This document shows, piece after piece, positions 1 through 5,794 of a DNA stretch of 7,704 nucleotides. Within the stretch, counting starts at the first letter, position 1. Every line of letters starts with the position of its first letter. The stretch is from an uncultured Alphaproteobacteria bacterium (lineage in GTDB: Bacteria; Pseudomonadota; Alphaproteobacteria; Rhodobacterales; Rhodobacteraceae), in NCBI GenBank assembly GCA_929200295.1, contig CAKMZE010000016.1:24219-31922 (forward strand), given 5' to 3'. The position numbers and the translations under genes were made by a program. The notes under the pieces are model-generated. The model was not told where the DNA came from and did no database searches. It saw only the letters and a program-made list of their open reading frames with translations.

Positions 1-17
1 CGCAACACACTGTTGCG
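1..17. repeat. Perfect inverted repeat upstream of the hydroxybutyryl-CoA dehydrogenase gene
   Basis: CGCAACA (1-7) and TGTTGCG (11-17) are perfect reverse complements separated by CAC. The repeat lies 20 bases before the start codon, just ahead of the Shine-Dalgarno sequence. It could be a small stem-loop, an operator, or the tail of an upstream gene cut off by the window edge. Nothing in the window decides between these. Confidence 0.4.
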
Positions 18-37
18 AGATCTGCAAGGAGCTTTCT

Positions 38-913
38 ATGTCAGTTCAACACATTGGTATTGTCGGCGCGGGACAAATGGGAACCGGCATTGCGCAGGTC
101 TGCGCTGTCGCAGGCTACGCTGTGCATCTCACCGATACCTCGCCAAAGGCCCTATCAGCCGCTGTCATCAAAATTGACAAAGGGCTCGTCCGGCAAATTG
201 AAAAAGGCGCCTTGACTGAGGCGGCAAAAACAAATGCACTGGCTCAGATCCAAACGGCTGATGATCTTAGCGCTCTTGGCTCTTGTGATCTGATCATTGA
301 GGCAGCAACAGAACGCGAAGATATAAAAACTTCTATTTTCAAAGCACTTATACCACATATCAAGCCAGCAACTATTCTGACATCAAACACGTCATCGATT
401 TCGATTACCCGGCTCGCAGCACAAACCGATCGCCCCGAAATGTTCATGGGCTTTCACTTTATGAACCCTGTGCCTGTGATGCCCTTGGTCGAGCTCATCC
501 GCGGTATTGCAACAGATGATAAGACCTTTAAGATTTGCCAAGAGATCGTGAAACGCTTGGGGAAAACCGCAACGCATTCCGAGGATTTCCCTGGATTTAT
601 CGTCAACCGTATTCTCATCCCAATGATTAACGAGGCGATCTATACGCTACACGAAGGTGTGGGGTCCGTGCTGTCGATTGATAATTCACTGAAACTCGGC
701 GCGAACCATCCTATGGGGCCGCTTGAACTTGCGGATTTTATCGGCCTCGATACCTGCCTTGCAGTTATGAAGGTGCTCCATAACGGTTTGGCAGATACAA
801 AATACCGCCCCTGTCCGTTGCTTACAAAATATGTTGAGGCAGGATGGCTTGGCCGTAAATCAGGGCGCGGGTTTTATGACTATAGTGGCGAAACACCACA
901 GCCGACACGGTAG
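38..913 (+). CDS. 3-hydroxybutyryl-CoA dehydrogenase
   Basis: Cytoplasmic NAD(P)-dependent enzyme that interconverts 3-hydroxybutyryl-CoA and acetoacetyl-CoA in C4 acyl-CoA, butyrate or polyhydroxybutyrate-related metabolism. The 291 residues match the usual family length of about 280-295. The N-terminal Rossmann fold shows GAGQMGTGIA (10-19), with an acidic residue (D33) after the second strand that would hold the NAD ribose. Family active-site blocks are visible: SNTSS (116-120), GFHFMNPVP (138-146) with the likely catalytic H140, E152 in the VELI block, and FPGFIVNRIL (184-193) with N190. The C-terminal dimerisation domain has HPMGPLELADFIGLD (224-238) and ends with the typical GRKSGRGFYDY block (272-282). 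The start is supported by AAGGAG at 26-31, six bases before ATG. It lies convergent to ptsH and is probably a separate unit. In related genomes it often follows electron-transfer flavoprotein genes, but that cannot be seen here. Names such as hbd, hbdA or paaH are used for this family, and which applies is undecided. Confidence 0.93.
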   Translation: MSVQHIGIVGAGQMGTGIAQVCAVAGYAVHLTDTSPKALSAAVIKIDKGLVRQIEKGALTEAAKTNALAQIQTADDLSALGSCDLIIEAATEREDIKTSIFKALIPHIKPATILTSNTSSISITRLAAQTDRPEMFMGFHFMNPVPVMPLVELIRGIATDDKTFKICQEIVKRLGKTATHSEDFPGFIVNRILIPMINEAIYTLHEGVGSVLSIDNSLKLGANHPMGPLELADFIGLDTCLAVMKVLHNGLADTKYRPCPLLTKYVEAGWLGRKSGRGFYDYSGETPQPTR

Positions 914-1017
914 GGTTAAACCCGCATAATTAAGGACGCTTATAATATTTCTTGCGCAGCACAGAAGGCTCCTACGTATCCCCCACATTTGCTCTGCATA
1001 TATAACAAGGGTAAGCC

Positions 1018-1287
1018 CTAGTCGTCTTCGCCGAACTTATCAGCAACGAGCTGAGTGATGGCCTCGGACAAAGCGCCTGCTGCGGGGCCAAAGGTTTCCA
1101 CGTCGATCGTTTTTCCAACCGTCGCCGCGAGCATCAAGAGCCCCATGATACTATCGCCGTCCGCTTGCATCCCATCGTTATAGATCGTTGCTGTTGCGTC
1201 ATGCGCTTCAACAACCTCGACCAGCTTGGCTGAGGCGCGGGCATGTAGGCCCTTAATATTCTCAATTTTTAGGGACACCTTTGCCAT
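1018..1287 (-). CDS. ptsH: Phosphocarrier protein HPr (regulatory PTS)
   Basis: Small cytoplasmic phosphocarrier of 89 residues, the normal HPr length. GLHARASAKL (13-22) carries H15, phosphorylated from PEP via enzyme I. DSIMGLLMLAA (45-55) carries S46, the target of HPr kinase; both fall exactly at the classical positions. The kinase gene is three genes upstream in the same unit, so seryl regulation is expected. This is the last gene of the chvI-to-ptsH unit. Its ATG shares one base with the TGA stop of the EIIA gene (TGATG), and no strong Shine-Dalgarno precedes it, so translation is probably coupled. No EI, EIIB or EIIC gene is nearby, so a signalling role is likelier than sugar uptake. 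Past the stop there is only a weak 4-bp stem (1008-1019) followed on this strand by TTGTTATAT, a poor terminator candidate. Annotators may also call it npr. Confidence 0.96.
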   Translation of the reverse strand: MAKVSLKIENIKGLHARASAKLVEVVEAHDATATIYNDGMQADGDSIMGLLMLAATVGKTIDVETFGPAAGALSEAITQLVADKFGEDD

Positions 1288-1679
1288 CAGCTGGCGCCAA
1301 CCGATAGGCTATCGATGTATTTGCGCGCAGCACAAAGCGCAGCATCAACCGCATCAGGCACTGTGCGGTGGCGCGACTTTGCTAATTTCACGAGCATCGG
1401 CAAATTCGCACCGTATAAAATCCGGCGATTAGCGGGATTGCAGGCTTGCAAAGACAGGTTCGAGGGCGAGCCACCAAACATATCTGTGACGATCACAACG
1501 CCTTGGCCTGCATCAACCTCATCTGCTGCGCTACAAATCTCGCTTTGTTTTGCGCTGCGATCATGCTCGGGACCAATGGCAATGGTGCGCACACCCTTTT
1601 GCGGGCCCACGACATGCTCCATTGCGGCGCGGTATTCTTCGGCCAGCCGTCCGTGTGCTACGATCACAATCCCGATCAA
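1287..1679 (-). CDS. PTS EIIA component, mannose (ManX-type) family
   Basis: Stand-alone 130-residue EIIA domain of the mannose/fructose/sorbose superfamily, which accepts phosphate from HPr. VAHG (7-10) carries the expected phospho-histidine H9. The conserved block DMFGGSPSN (66-74) contains D66, the residue that partners the histidine in E. coli EIIA-Man. No EIIB, EIIC or EIID domain follows, unlike sugar-transporting ManX proteins, so it is probably a regulatory phosphate acceptor, as proposed for its alphaproteobacterial counterparts. The start codon is TTG (1679-1677), overlapping the rapZ stop as TTGA. There is no in-frame ATG nearby upstream, the Shine-Dalgarno GGAAGG (1691-1686) is strong and well placed, and the first residues (MIGIVIVAHG) match the family's usual beginning. 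Names used include manX, ptsM and mpt. Confidence 0.93.
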   Translation of the reverse strand: MIGIVIVAHGRLAEEYRAAMEHVVGPQKGVRTIAIGPEHDRSAKQSEICSAADEVDAGQGVVIVTDMFGGSPSNLSLQACNPANRRILYGANLPMLVKLAKSRHRTVPDAVDAALCAARKYIDSLSVGAS

Positions 1680-2605
1680 GCTGAGCCTTCCTTTTGCCCT
1701 AGCCGTGCGGTCTTGCCGCGCCGTTCCAATTCACGATGTCGTTTAGACACGTGCCATCCTGCCTGCGCAAGAGAAAAAGCAAGTCTCTCGGTTAATGCAA
1801 CCGAACGGTGTTGACCGCCCGTGCAGCCAAAGCCAACCGCAAGGTGCGATTTGCCTTCGGTTTTGTAAGCAGGCAATAAGAAACCGATTAAGTTGCTCAC
1901 TTTTGCATAAAAATCCTCGTACAAAGGATCCTCGGCAATATAATCTGCAACGGCATCATCACGCCCATCTTTTTCGCGCAAATCAGGATCCCAATGGGGA
2001 TTACGTAAAAAGCGGCAATCCAGCACGAGATCTAAGCCGCGTGGCAGCCCACGTTTATATGAAAAAGAATGCACTGAAAGCGCCAATTTGCGCCCACCAG
2101 ATGGCCCAAACCAGCGGTCAATATCTGCGCGTAGATCATGTGGTGATAAATCGGATGTATCGATCAACACATCCGCCCGCTCGCGCACTTGCGCCAAGAG
2201 CATCCGTTCTGAGGCGATCCCCACAAGTGGCGCATCATCTGGTGATAATGGGTGGCGCCTGCGGGTTTCAGAATAGCGCCGCACGAGCACGTCTTCTGCC
2301 GCATCAAGGAAAAGCAATTGCCCAGATGTTTGTGCGCTCGTCTCAAGATTATCAATAATCTCAAGCAAACCCGTCGCGCTAAAATCGCGGTTCCGCACAT
2401 CAAGGCCAAGCGCGAGGGGTCGCGTCGGTGGCGCACCGTCAAGCAGTCTTGGCACCAATGACAGCGGCATGTTGTCAATGACCTCATAACCCAAATCTTC
2501 GAGCGCATTGATCGCAGTGGAACGCCCAGCACCAGATGGCCCTGTCACCAACACCAAGGGTGCCAATGCTTTGGGTGATTGCGGGACTGGAATTTCTACG
2601 TTCAT
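1676..2605 (-). CDS. rapZ: RapZ/YvcJ-family nucleotide-binding protein
   Basis: Cytoplasmic P-loop protein of 309 residues, slightly longer than E. coli RapZ (284). The N-terminal ATPase-like domain shows Walker A GPSGAGRST (22-30) and the family block YEVIDNMP (40-47). The Walker B-like block LLFLDA (97-102) is followed by VLVRRYSETRRRHPL (106-120). The C-terminal domain has HSFSYKRGLPRGLDLVLDCRFLRNP split over 179-203, the phosphate-binding signature GCTGGQHRS (260-268) and a basic tail, KRHRELERR (288-296), resembling the RNA-binding end of E. coli RapZ. In E. coli, RapZ senses glucosamine-6-phosphate and brings RNase E to the sRNA GlmZ. GlmY/GlmZ are known from enterobacteria, so the RNA target here is unknown. 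The ATG overlaps the hprK stop by four bases (ATGA), and the stop overlaps the EIIA start, so it sits physically inside the PTS module. About 12 N-terminal residues before the P-loop strand are non-conserved in character. Confidence 0.94.
   Translation of the reverse strand: MNVEIPVPQSPKALAPLVLVTGPSGAGRSTAINALEDLGYEVIDNMPLSLVPRLLDGAPPTRPLALGLDVRNRDFSATGLLEIIDNLETSAQTSGQLLFLDAAEDVLVRRYSETRRRHPLSPDDAPLVGIASERMLLAQVRERADVLIDTSDLSPHDLRADIDRWFGPSGGRKLALSVHSFSYKRGLPRGLDLVLDCRFLRNPHWDPDLREKDGRDDAVADYIAEDPLYEDFYAKVSNLIGFLLPAYKTEGKSHLAVGFGCTGGQHRSVALTERLAFSLAQAGWHVSKRHRELERRGKTARLGQKEGSA
1686..1691 (-). promoter_or_regulatory. Shine-Dalgarno for the EIIA TTG start
   Basis: Reading leftwards, GGAAGG ends six bases before TTG. 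It lies inside the end of rapZ. Its strength and spacing support TTG at 1679 as the true start of the EIIA gene. Confidence 0.7.
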
Positions 2606-3033
2606 CTGTCGCTGCGTCCTGCTTTGAGAAACTGCAATAAAGCTGCTGCAAAATATGGTGCATCCACACGAAAGAACAAGGGGACGCTTAAACCCAATAT
2701 GTCACGTTCACGATACACTGGTAGGCGTTCATTTTCCGTTTCATTGAGATCTATAATCGCTTTGACTTGCGCTGATGCCACGTGATCAGCCTGCAAAATA
2801 CCCAGCCCGCGCGCTTCTATAAGACCTGAAATACGATCAGGCGCTTCTGCGATCAATTTTTCGTTAACCCGGCGTACCTGTGTGCGATCATCGGCAACCA
2901 ATTGCGCGCCATAGGCCATCAGCGATAATGCGCAGGACGATTTCCCGCTTCCTGACGCCCCGGTGATTAACAGAGCCTCGCCGTTATAAGCCACACAGCT
3001 TGCATGATAGGATGTGCAAGCCTCAGTTCCCAT
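2602..3033 (-). CDS. hprK: Short HPr kinase/phosphorylase (catalytic domain only)
   Basis: ATP-dependent kinase, and in known members phosphorylase, acting on Ser46 of HPr. At 143 residues it matches only the C-terminal catalytic half of Firmicute HprK (about 310 residues). The short form is known in alphaproteobacteria. H10 sits at the catalytic-histidine position ahead of the P-loop, Walker A is GASGSGKSS (25-33), LVADD (45-49) carries two acidic residues of the active site, and EARGLGIL (73-80) is the HprK family signature. The start is fixed within narrow limits: an in-frame TAG lies two codons upstream of ATG 3033. There is no good Shine-Dalgarno, and chvG ends only six bases before, so translation is probably coupled to chvG. 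Its own stop overlaps the rapZ start (ATGA). Its substrate, HPr with S46 present, is encoded at the end of the same unit. Confidence 0.95.
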   Translation of the reverse strand: MGTEACTSYHASCVAYNGEALLITGASGSGKSSCALSLMAYGAQLVADDRTQVRRVNEKLIAEAPDRISGLIEARGLGILQADHVASAQVKAIIDLNETENERLPVYRERDILGLSVPLFFRVDAPYFAAALLQFLKAGRSDR

Positions 3034-3039
3034 GCGCTA

Positions 3040-4779
3040 TCAGATTGGCAAGCCAACGACAAAGCGCGCGCCCAAAGGATCTGATGTGACGTCAGCCTCT
3101 GTTGGGCGGATATTTTCAGCCCAAATGACGCCGCCATGCGCCTCAACAATCTGCTTTGAAATCGCAAGGCCCAGACCAGAATTATTGCCGAACTGCCCCT
3201 CGGGGCGTTCAGAATAGAAGCGTTGGAAGACTTTAGAAAGCGCCTCGCTCGGGATACCCGGTCCGGTGTCTTCAACAACAATAAGAACGCGATTTTCACG
3301 CTGGCGCGCCCAAACACGGATCGCATCGCCATCTTCGCAAAAAGAAATCGCATTTGGGATCAAGTTCACAAAGACCTGCGCCAAGCGCCCTTCAAGACCA
3401 TGAATAACAATGGGTTCACCTGGCAAATCAGCGATGTATTCAATGCCCTTATCCTCGGCCTCTTTGCCAAGGAAATCATTAAGCTTTGATACCATATTCA
3501 GAAGATCAAACGCTTCTTCTTCTTCTTTGACCAGCTCACTATCGAGGCGCGATGCGTTTGCGATATCGCTGACCAAGCGATCAAGCCTGCGCACGTCGTG
3601 TTCGATAACCTCGAGCAGTTTGAGCCGTTGATCATCACGCTTTGCAACCCGCATCGTTCCAACGGCGGAGCGTAAAGATGCGAGCGGATTTTTGATCTCA
3701 TGAGCGACGTCAGCCGCAAATTGTTCGTTGCCTTCAATGCGCTCATAAAGCGCTTTGACCATGCCACGTAACGCACCAGACAAACGCCCGATCTCATCAG
3801 GGCGCCCCGTAAGATCAGGGATACGCACTTTGTTTGGCGACATTTTTCGGGCGTTCTTATCGCGACCCAGCTCAGCCGCTGCGGCTAGATCAGCCAATGG
3901 ATTTGCGATTGTCGACGCCAAAACCAGACTTAAACCAATAGAGAGCACAATCCCAACCAGGAACAGACGCAAAACTTGCTCGCGTTCCTGTGCAACCAGA
4001 CGATCCAGCTCACCACGCGCATTGGTTATCGCGACACCACCAACAAGATTTGACCCTTGCAAGACAGGGGACCCCACAACAAAGGTTGTCCGCCCATCCG
4101 ATATATCAGAGCAAACAAGTGTATCGCGCGACATTGCCTTTTTAACGCAATCGCCAGCAAAGGATTGCAACGTAGACCCGGCCTGCGCCTCGCTTACATC
4201 AGGCGACGTGCTAATCAAATTGGCGAGCGTACGCCACATGTTGCTCAGAAAGTTTGTAATCGGTGTGCTACGTTCTGGCCGCGATAGCCCTGTGATCAAC
4301 GTGTCTGATGTGTTACCAACGGTCGATGTGACCTCAAACCCGTTTACATCATAGACAGATACATGAACGCCGCCGCGCAAATCCAGACCTGCGATCGTTT
4401 CCGGAACATTGATCCCATCACCTGTCAGAAAATTCACATAAGCGTCTTGTTGTAGTTTGGCCTCAAGAACATCAGCAATAAGTTCAGCCTCATGCACCAG
4501 GCCCTTTGCCCGCTGATGCGCGAGATTATCGCGCGACGGGTTCATGTACATCACTGTCGCAATAAGCAACATCAACGCAATGAGGTTAAACGTGATGATC
4601 TTGCGCGCAATTGGAGAGCGGTGGAGCGATAAAAGGCCCCGCCGCCGCCTACGTTCATTCAGCTCATCACTTTCACCAAGTGGTGCGACCCAATCATCCC
4701 CGATGACAAGATCCGGTTGCCGTGCGGCAGCGCGCACGGATTCGAGATCTCGCACATCAATCTTAGGGACAACTGTCAT
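3040..4779 (-). CDS. chvG: Sensor histidine kinase ChvG (ExoS/BvrS type)
   Basis: Inner-membrane sensor kinase of 579 residues, partner of ChvI. The cytoplasmic N-terminus has an arginine run (43-47). TM1 is about 59-79, a periplasmic sensor region spans about 80-269 and TM2 is about 271-291. HAMP follows to about 350. The HisKA H-box is FAADVAHEIKNPLASLR (354-370) with phospho-acceptor H360. The ATPase domain shows the N-box at 472-477, G1 DTGPGIP (504-510), F-box FQRFY (518-522) and G2 GNNSGLGLAIS (531-541), a strong ChvG-type match. Two oddities are seen. The N-box reads NLIPNA, with proline where the family usually has Asp, Glu or similar. The periplasmic part has a cysteine pair (C211, C223) that could form a disulfide. 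In Agrobacterium, Sinorhizobium and Brucella the orthologues sense acid or envelope conditions and control virulence, exopolysaccharide and central metabolism. Start ATG 4779 is 13 bases after the chvI stop, with no strong Shine-Dalgarno. Confidence 0.95.
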   Translation of the reverse strand: MTVVPKIDVRDLESVRAAARQPDLVIGDDWVAPLGESDELNERRRRRGLLSLHRSPIARKIITFNLIALMLLIATVMYMNPSRDNLAHQRAKGLVHEAELIADVLEAKLQQDAYVNFLTGDGINVPETIAGLDLRGGVHVSVYDVNGFEVTSTVGNTSDTLITGLSRPERSTPITNFLSNMWRTLANLISTSPDVSEAQAGSTLQSFAGDCVKKAMSRDTLVCSDISDGRTTFVVGSPVLQGSNLVGGVAITNARGELDRLVAQEREQVLRLFLVGIVLSIGLSLVLASTIANPLADLAAAAELGRDKNARKMSPNKVRIPDLTGRPDEIGRLSGALRGMVKALYERIEGNEQFAADVAHEIKNPLASLRSAVGTMRVAKRDDQRLKLLEVIEHDVRRLDRLVSDIANASRLDSELVKEEEEAFDLLNMVSKLNDFLGKEAEDKGIEYIADLPGEPIVIHGLEGRLAQVFVNLIPNAISFCEDGDAIRVWARQRENRVLIVVEDTGPGIPSEALSKVFQRFYSERPEGQFGNNSGLGLAISKQIVEAHGGVIWAENIRPTEADVTSDPLGARFVVGLPI

Positions 4780-4792
4780 CAGTTAATCACGC

Positions 4793-5494
4793 TTACTCTT
4801 CGTTATAACGATAGCCGATGCCATACAGCGTCTCAATAGCATTAAACGTATCGTCCGTATTGCGCATTTTCTTGCGCAAACGCTTGATGTGGCTATCGAT
4901 TGTACGGTCATCGACATAGACTTGGTCATCATAGGCCACATCCATCAGCTGGTCGCGCGATTTTACAAATCCGGGACGCTGTGCAAGCGCCTGCAACAGC
5001 AGGAACTCTGTCACTGTCAGTGAAACATCTTGCCCCTTCCATGACACCGCATGGCGCAATGGGTCCATTGTTAACTCACCGCGCACCATCACTTTGGTTT
5101 CTTCGGTTTCTTCAATCGTCTCGCCACTGATCGCATCTTGGCGTCGTAGAAGTGCGCGAATACGTTCAACCAGCAAACGCTGTGAGAACGGTTTCTTTAC
5201 GTAGTCATCCGCGCCCATACGCAGGCCCAGCACTTCGTCGATCTCATCGTCCTTGGACGTCAGAAAGATTACAGGCATTGATGTTTTCTGCCGCAACCGC
5301 TGCAAAAGATCCATGCCGTCCATGCGCGGCATCTTAATATCAAGCACCGCAAGTTCCGGCATGCGCTTGTTAAATGCATCTAGGGCGGATTGCCCATCAT
5401 TATATGTTTCGACCTCGAAACCTTCGGCTTCGAGCGTCATTGATACGGATGTCAGGATATTCCTGTCGTCATCCACCAACGCGATTTTTGACAT
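4793..5494 (-). CDS. chvI: Response regulator ChvI (OmpR family)
   Basis: Cytoplasmic DNA-binding response regulator of 233 residues, the family's usual length. The receiver domain has the acidic pocket D8-D9, phospho-acceptor D52 in VLDIKMP (50-56), T79 in FLTS and K101 in VKKPF. The C-terminal winged helix begins near 135, and the recognition helix region is DDRTIDSHIKRLRKK (195-209), followed by the GIGYRY hairpin (225-230). The start was chosen at ATG 5494, not at a possible start 27 codons upstream (5575). AAGGG lies ten bases before 5494, the protein then begins MSKIALVDDD like other ChvI proteins, and the upstream extension is a low-complexity Lys/Asn stretch. It is the first gene of the leftward unit and is divergent from pckA. 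ChvI probably controls its own operon from the intergenic region, which is an inference from related two-component systems. Confidence 0.96.
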   Translation of the reverse strand: MSKIALVDDDRNILTSVSMTLEAEGFEVETYNDGQSALDAFNKRMPELAVLDIKMPRMDGMDLLQRLRQKTSMPVIFLTSKDDEIDEVLGLRMGADDYVKKPFSQRLLVERIRALLRRQDAISGETIEETEETKVMVRGELTMDPLRHAVSWKGQDVSLTVTEFLLLQALAQRPGFVKSRDQLMDVAYDDQVYVDDRTIDSHIKRLRKKMRNTDDTFNAIETLYGIGYRYNEE

Positions 5495-5504
5495 GTGATC
5501 ACTG

Positions 5505-5509
5505 CCCTT
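5505..5509 (-). promoter_or_regulatory. Shine-Dalgarno supporting the chvI start at 5494
   Basis: Reading leftwards, AAGGG lies ten bases before ATG 5494. It supports the 233-residue ChvI over the longer reading from 5575. Confidence 0.6.
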
Positions 5510-5596
5510 ACTGCTCTGATTGTTATTCTTGTTTATGTTTTTCTTGGTTTTCACCCGAACACAGACGCGAATCAATCATAAATTACGAATCAGTTC

Positions 5597-5618
5597 ATTT
5601 GCCGTGCCTTATTTGCCG
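5597..5618. repeat. Direct repeat ATTTGCCG, 14-bp period
   Basis: ATTTGCCG occurs at 5597-5604 and again at 5611-5618, in the middle of the divergent region. OmpR-family regulators such as ChvI typically bind tandem direct repeats, so a regulator site is possible, though the spacing is longer than the usual 10-11 bp. The second copy runs into CGCTAA, which resembles half of the palindrome at 5696-5715. Confidence 0.35.
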
Positions 5619-5659
5619 CTAAATTATGTAAGGAATGGCTAAAATGCCTCACTTTGGGC

Positions 5660-5675
5660 ATGCTCCACCGAGCAT
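5660..5675. repeat. Inverted repeat ATGCTC/GAGCAT
   Basis: ATGCTC (5660-5665) and GAGCAT (5670-5675) are perfect inverted repeats around CACC. An overlapping dyad, ATGCC (5644-5648) and GGCAT (5657-5661), shares its right edge. They lie just upstream of the candidate pckA -10 box and may be regulator sites. No family is assigned. Confidence 0.35.
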
Positions 5676-5695
5676 CATCCTAAAATTAACCATGG

Positions 5696-5715
5696 TTGCG
5701 CTAACGTTAGCGCAA
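5696..5715. promoter_or_regulatory. 20-bp perfect palindrome, LacI-family-type operator before pckA
   Basis: TTGCGCTAACGTTAGCGCAA is identical on both strands, centred on a CpG between 5705 and 5706. A long palindrome with a central CG and TAA/TTA flanks is characteristic of LacI/GalR-family operators. LacI-family regulators of pckA and central carbon flow are known in alphaproteobacteria (PckR in Sinorhizobium, CceR in Rhodobacter), so one of these is the natural candidate; I have not matched it to a published motif. It ends 79 bases before the pckA ATG. If the -10 at 5681-5686 is right, the site covers the start of the transcript, a repressing position. If the true promoter lies downstream, the site could serve activation. 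As RNA it could also fold into a stem of eight pairs. Confidence 0.75.
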
Positions 5716-5723
5716 AAGGGGTG

Positions 5724-5745
5724 AACACTCAGTTTTCTGAGTGTT
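5724..5745. repeat. Perfect 9-bp stem-loop in the pckA upstream region
   Basis: AACACTCAG (5724-5732) and CTGAGTGTT (5737-5745) pair perfectly around a TTTT loop, eight bases after the LacI-type palindrome and 49 bases before the pckA start. No U-run follows, so it is not a classic terminator. Its right arm continues into GTTAGCG (5743-5749), an exact copy of the palindrome's right half (5706-5712). It may be a leader RNA hairpin or a second regulator site. Confidence 0.55.
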
Positions 5746-5780
5746 AGCGAGATGGTTCAGTTCATTTGATCATAAAACGA

Positions 5781-5787
5781 TAAGGAG
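5781..5787 (+). promoter_or_regulatory. Shine-Dalgarno fixing the pckA start
   Basis: TAAGGAG ends seven bases before ATG 5795. This strong match decides for that start over the in-frame GTG at 5741, which has no comparable site. Confidence 0.85.
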
Positions 5788-5794
5788 CAGCCCT

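Larger units (their letters stand above)
5495..5794. promoter_or_regulatory. Divergent chvI / pckA control region
   Basis: This 300-base non-coding stretch between two divergent genes must hold both promoters. The chvI-proximal part is A-rich on the chvI strand. Visible elements are an 8-bp direct repeat ATTTGCCG (5597-5604, 5611-5618) and dyads at 5644-5661 and 5660-5675. A possible pckA -10 box, TAAAAT (5681-5686), has no convincing -35 at normal spacing. A 20-bp palindrome (5696-5715) and a 9-bp stem-loop (5724-5745) follow. No small ORF here looks coding. I could not place either transcription start with confidence. Confidence 0.75.

Noticed and set aside
913..923. GGGTTAAACCC after the dehydrogenase as a terminator
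   Set aside because: Only three G-C pairs can form with a realistic loop and no T-run follows.
1315..1746. Plus-strand ORFs of 122-143 residues opposite the EIIA gene
   Set aside because: They lie antisense to a well-supported conserved gene, have Arg/Ser/Ala-rich shadow composition and no recognisable motifs.
1795..2358. 187-residue plus-strand ORF opposite rapZ
   Set aside because: It is antisense to RapZ, whose motifs are intact across the region. The composition (His, Arg, Gln, Ser) is that of a reverse-frame shadow.
3755..4354. 199-residue plus-strand ORF opposite chvG
   Set aside because: It is antisense to the ChvG periplasmic, TM2 and HAMP coding region, and its Arg/Ser/Thr-rich translation shows no fold-like pattern.
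5495..5575. N-terminal extension of ChvI by 27 residues
   Set aside because: The extension is Lys/Asn-rich low complexity. The internal ATG at 5494 has a Shine-Dalgarno and gives the exact family N-terminus with D52 at the expected position.
5568..5592. CGAATCA direct repeat with 18-bp period
   Set aside because: Seven bases twice in a 300-base A/T-rich stretch is not remarkable, and nothing else ties it to a known site.
5741..5794. Longer PEP carboxykinase starting at GTG 5741
   Set aside because: This start lies inside the stem-loop's right arm, lacks a ribosome site and adds residues not typical of the family. ATG 5795 has TAAGGAG seven bases upstream.
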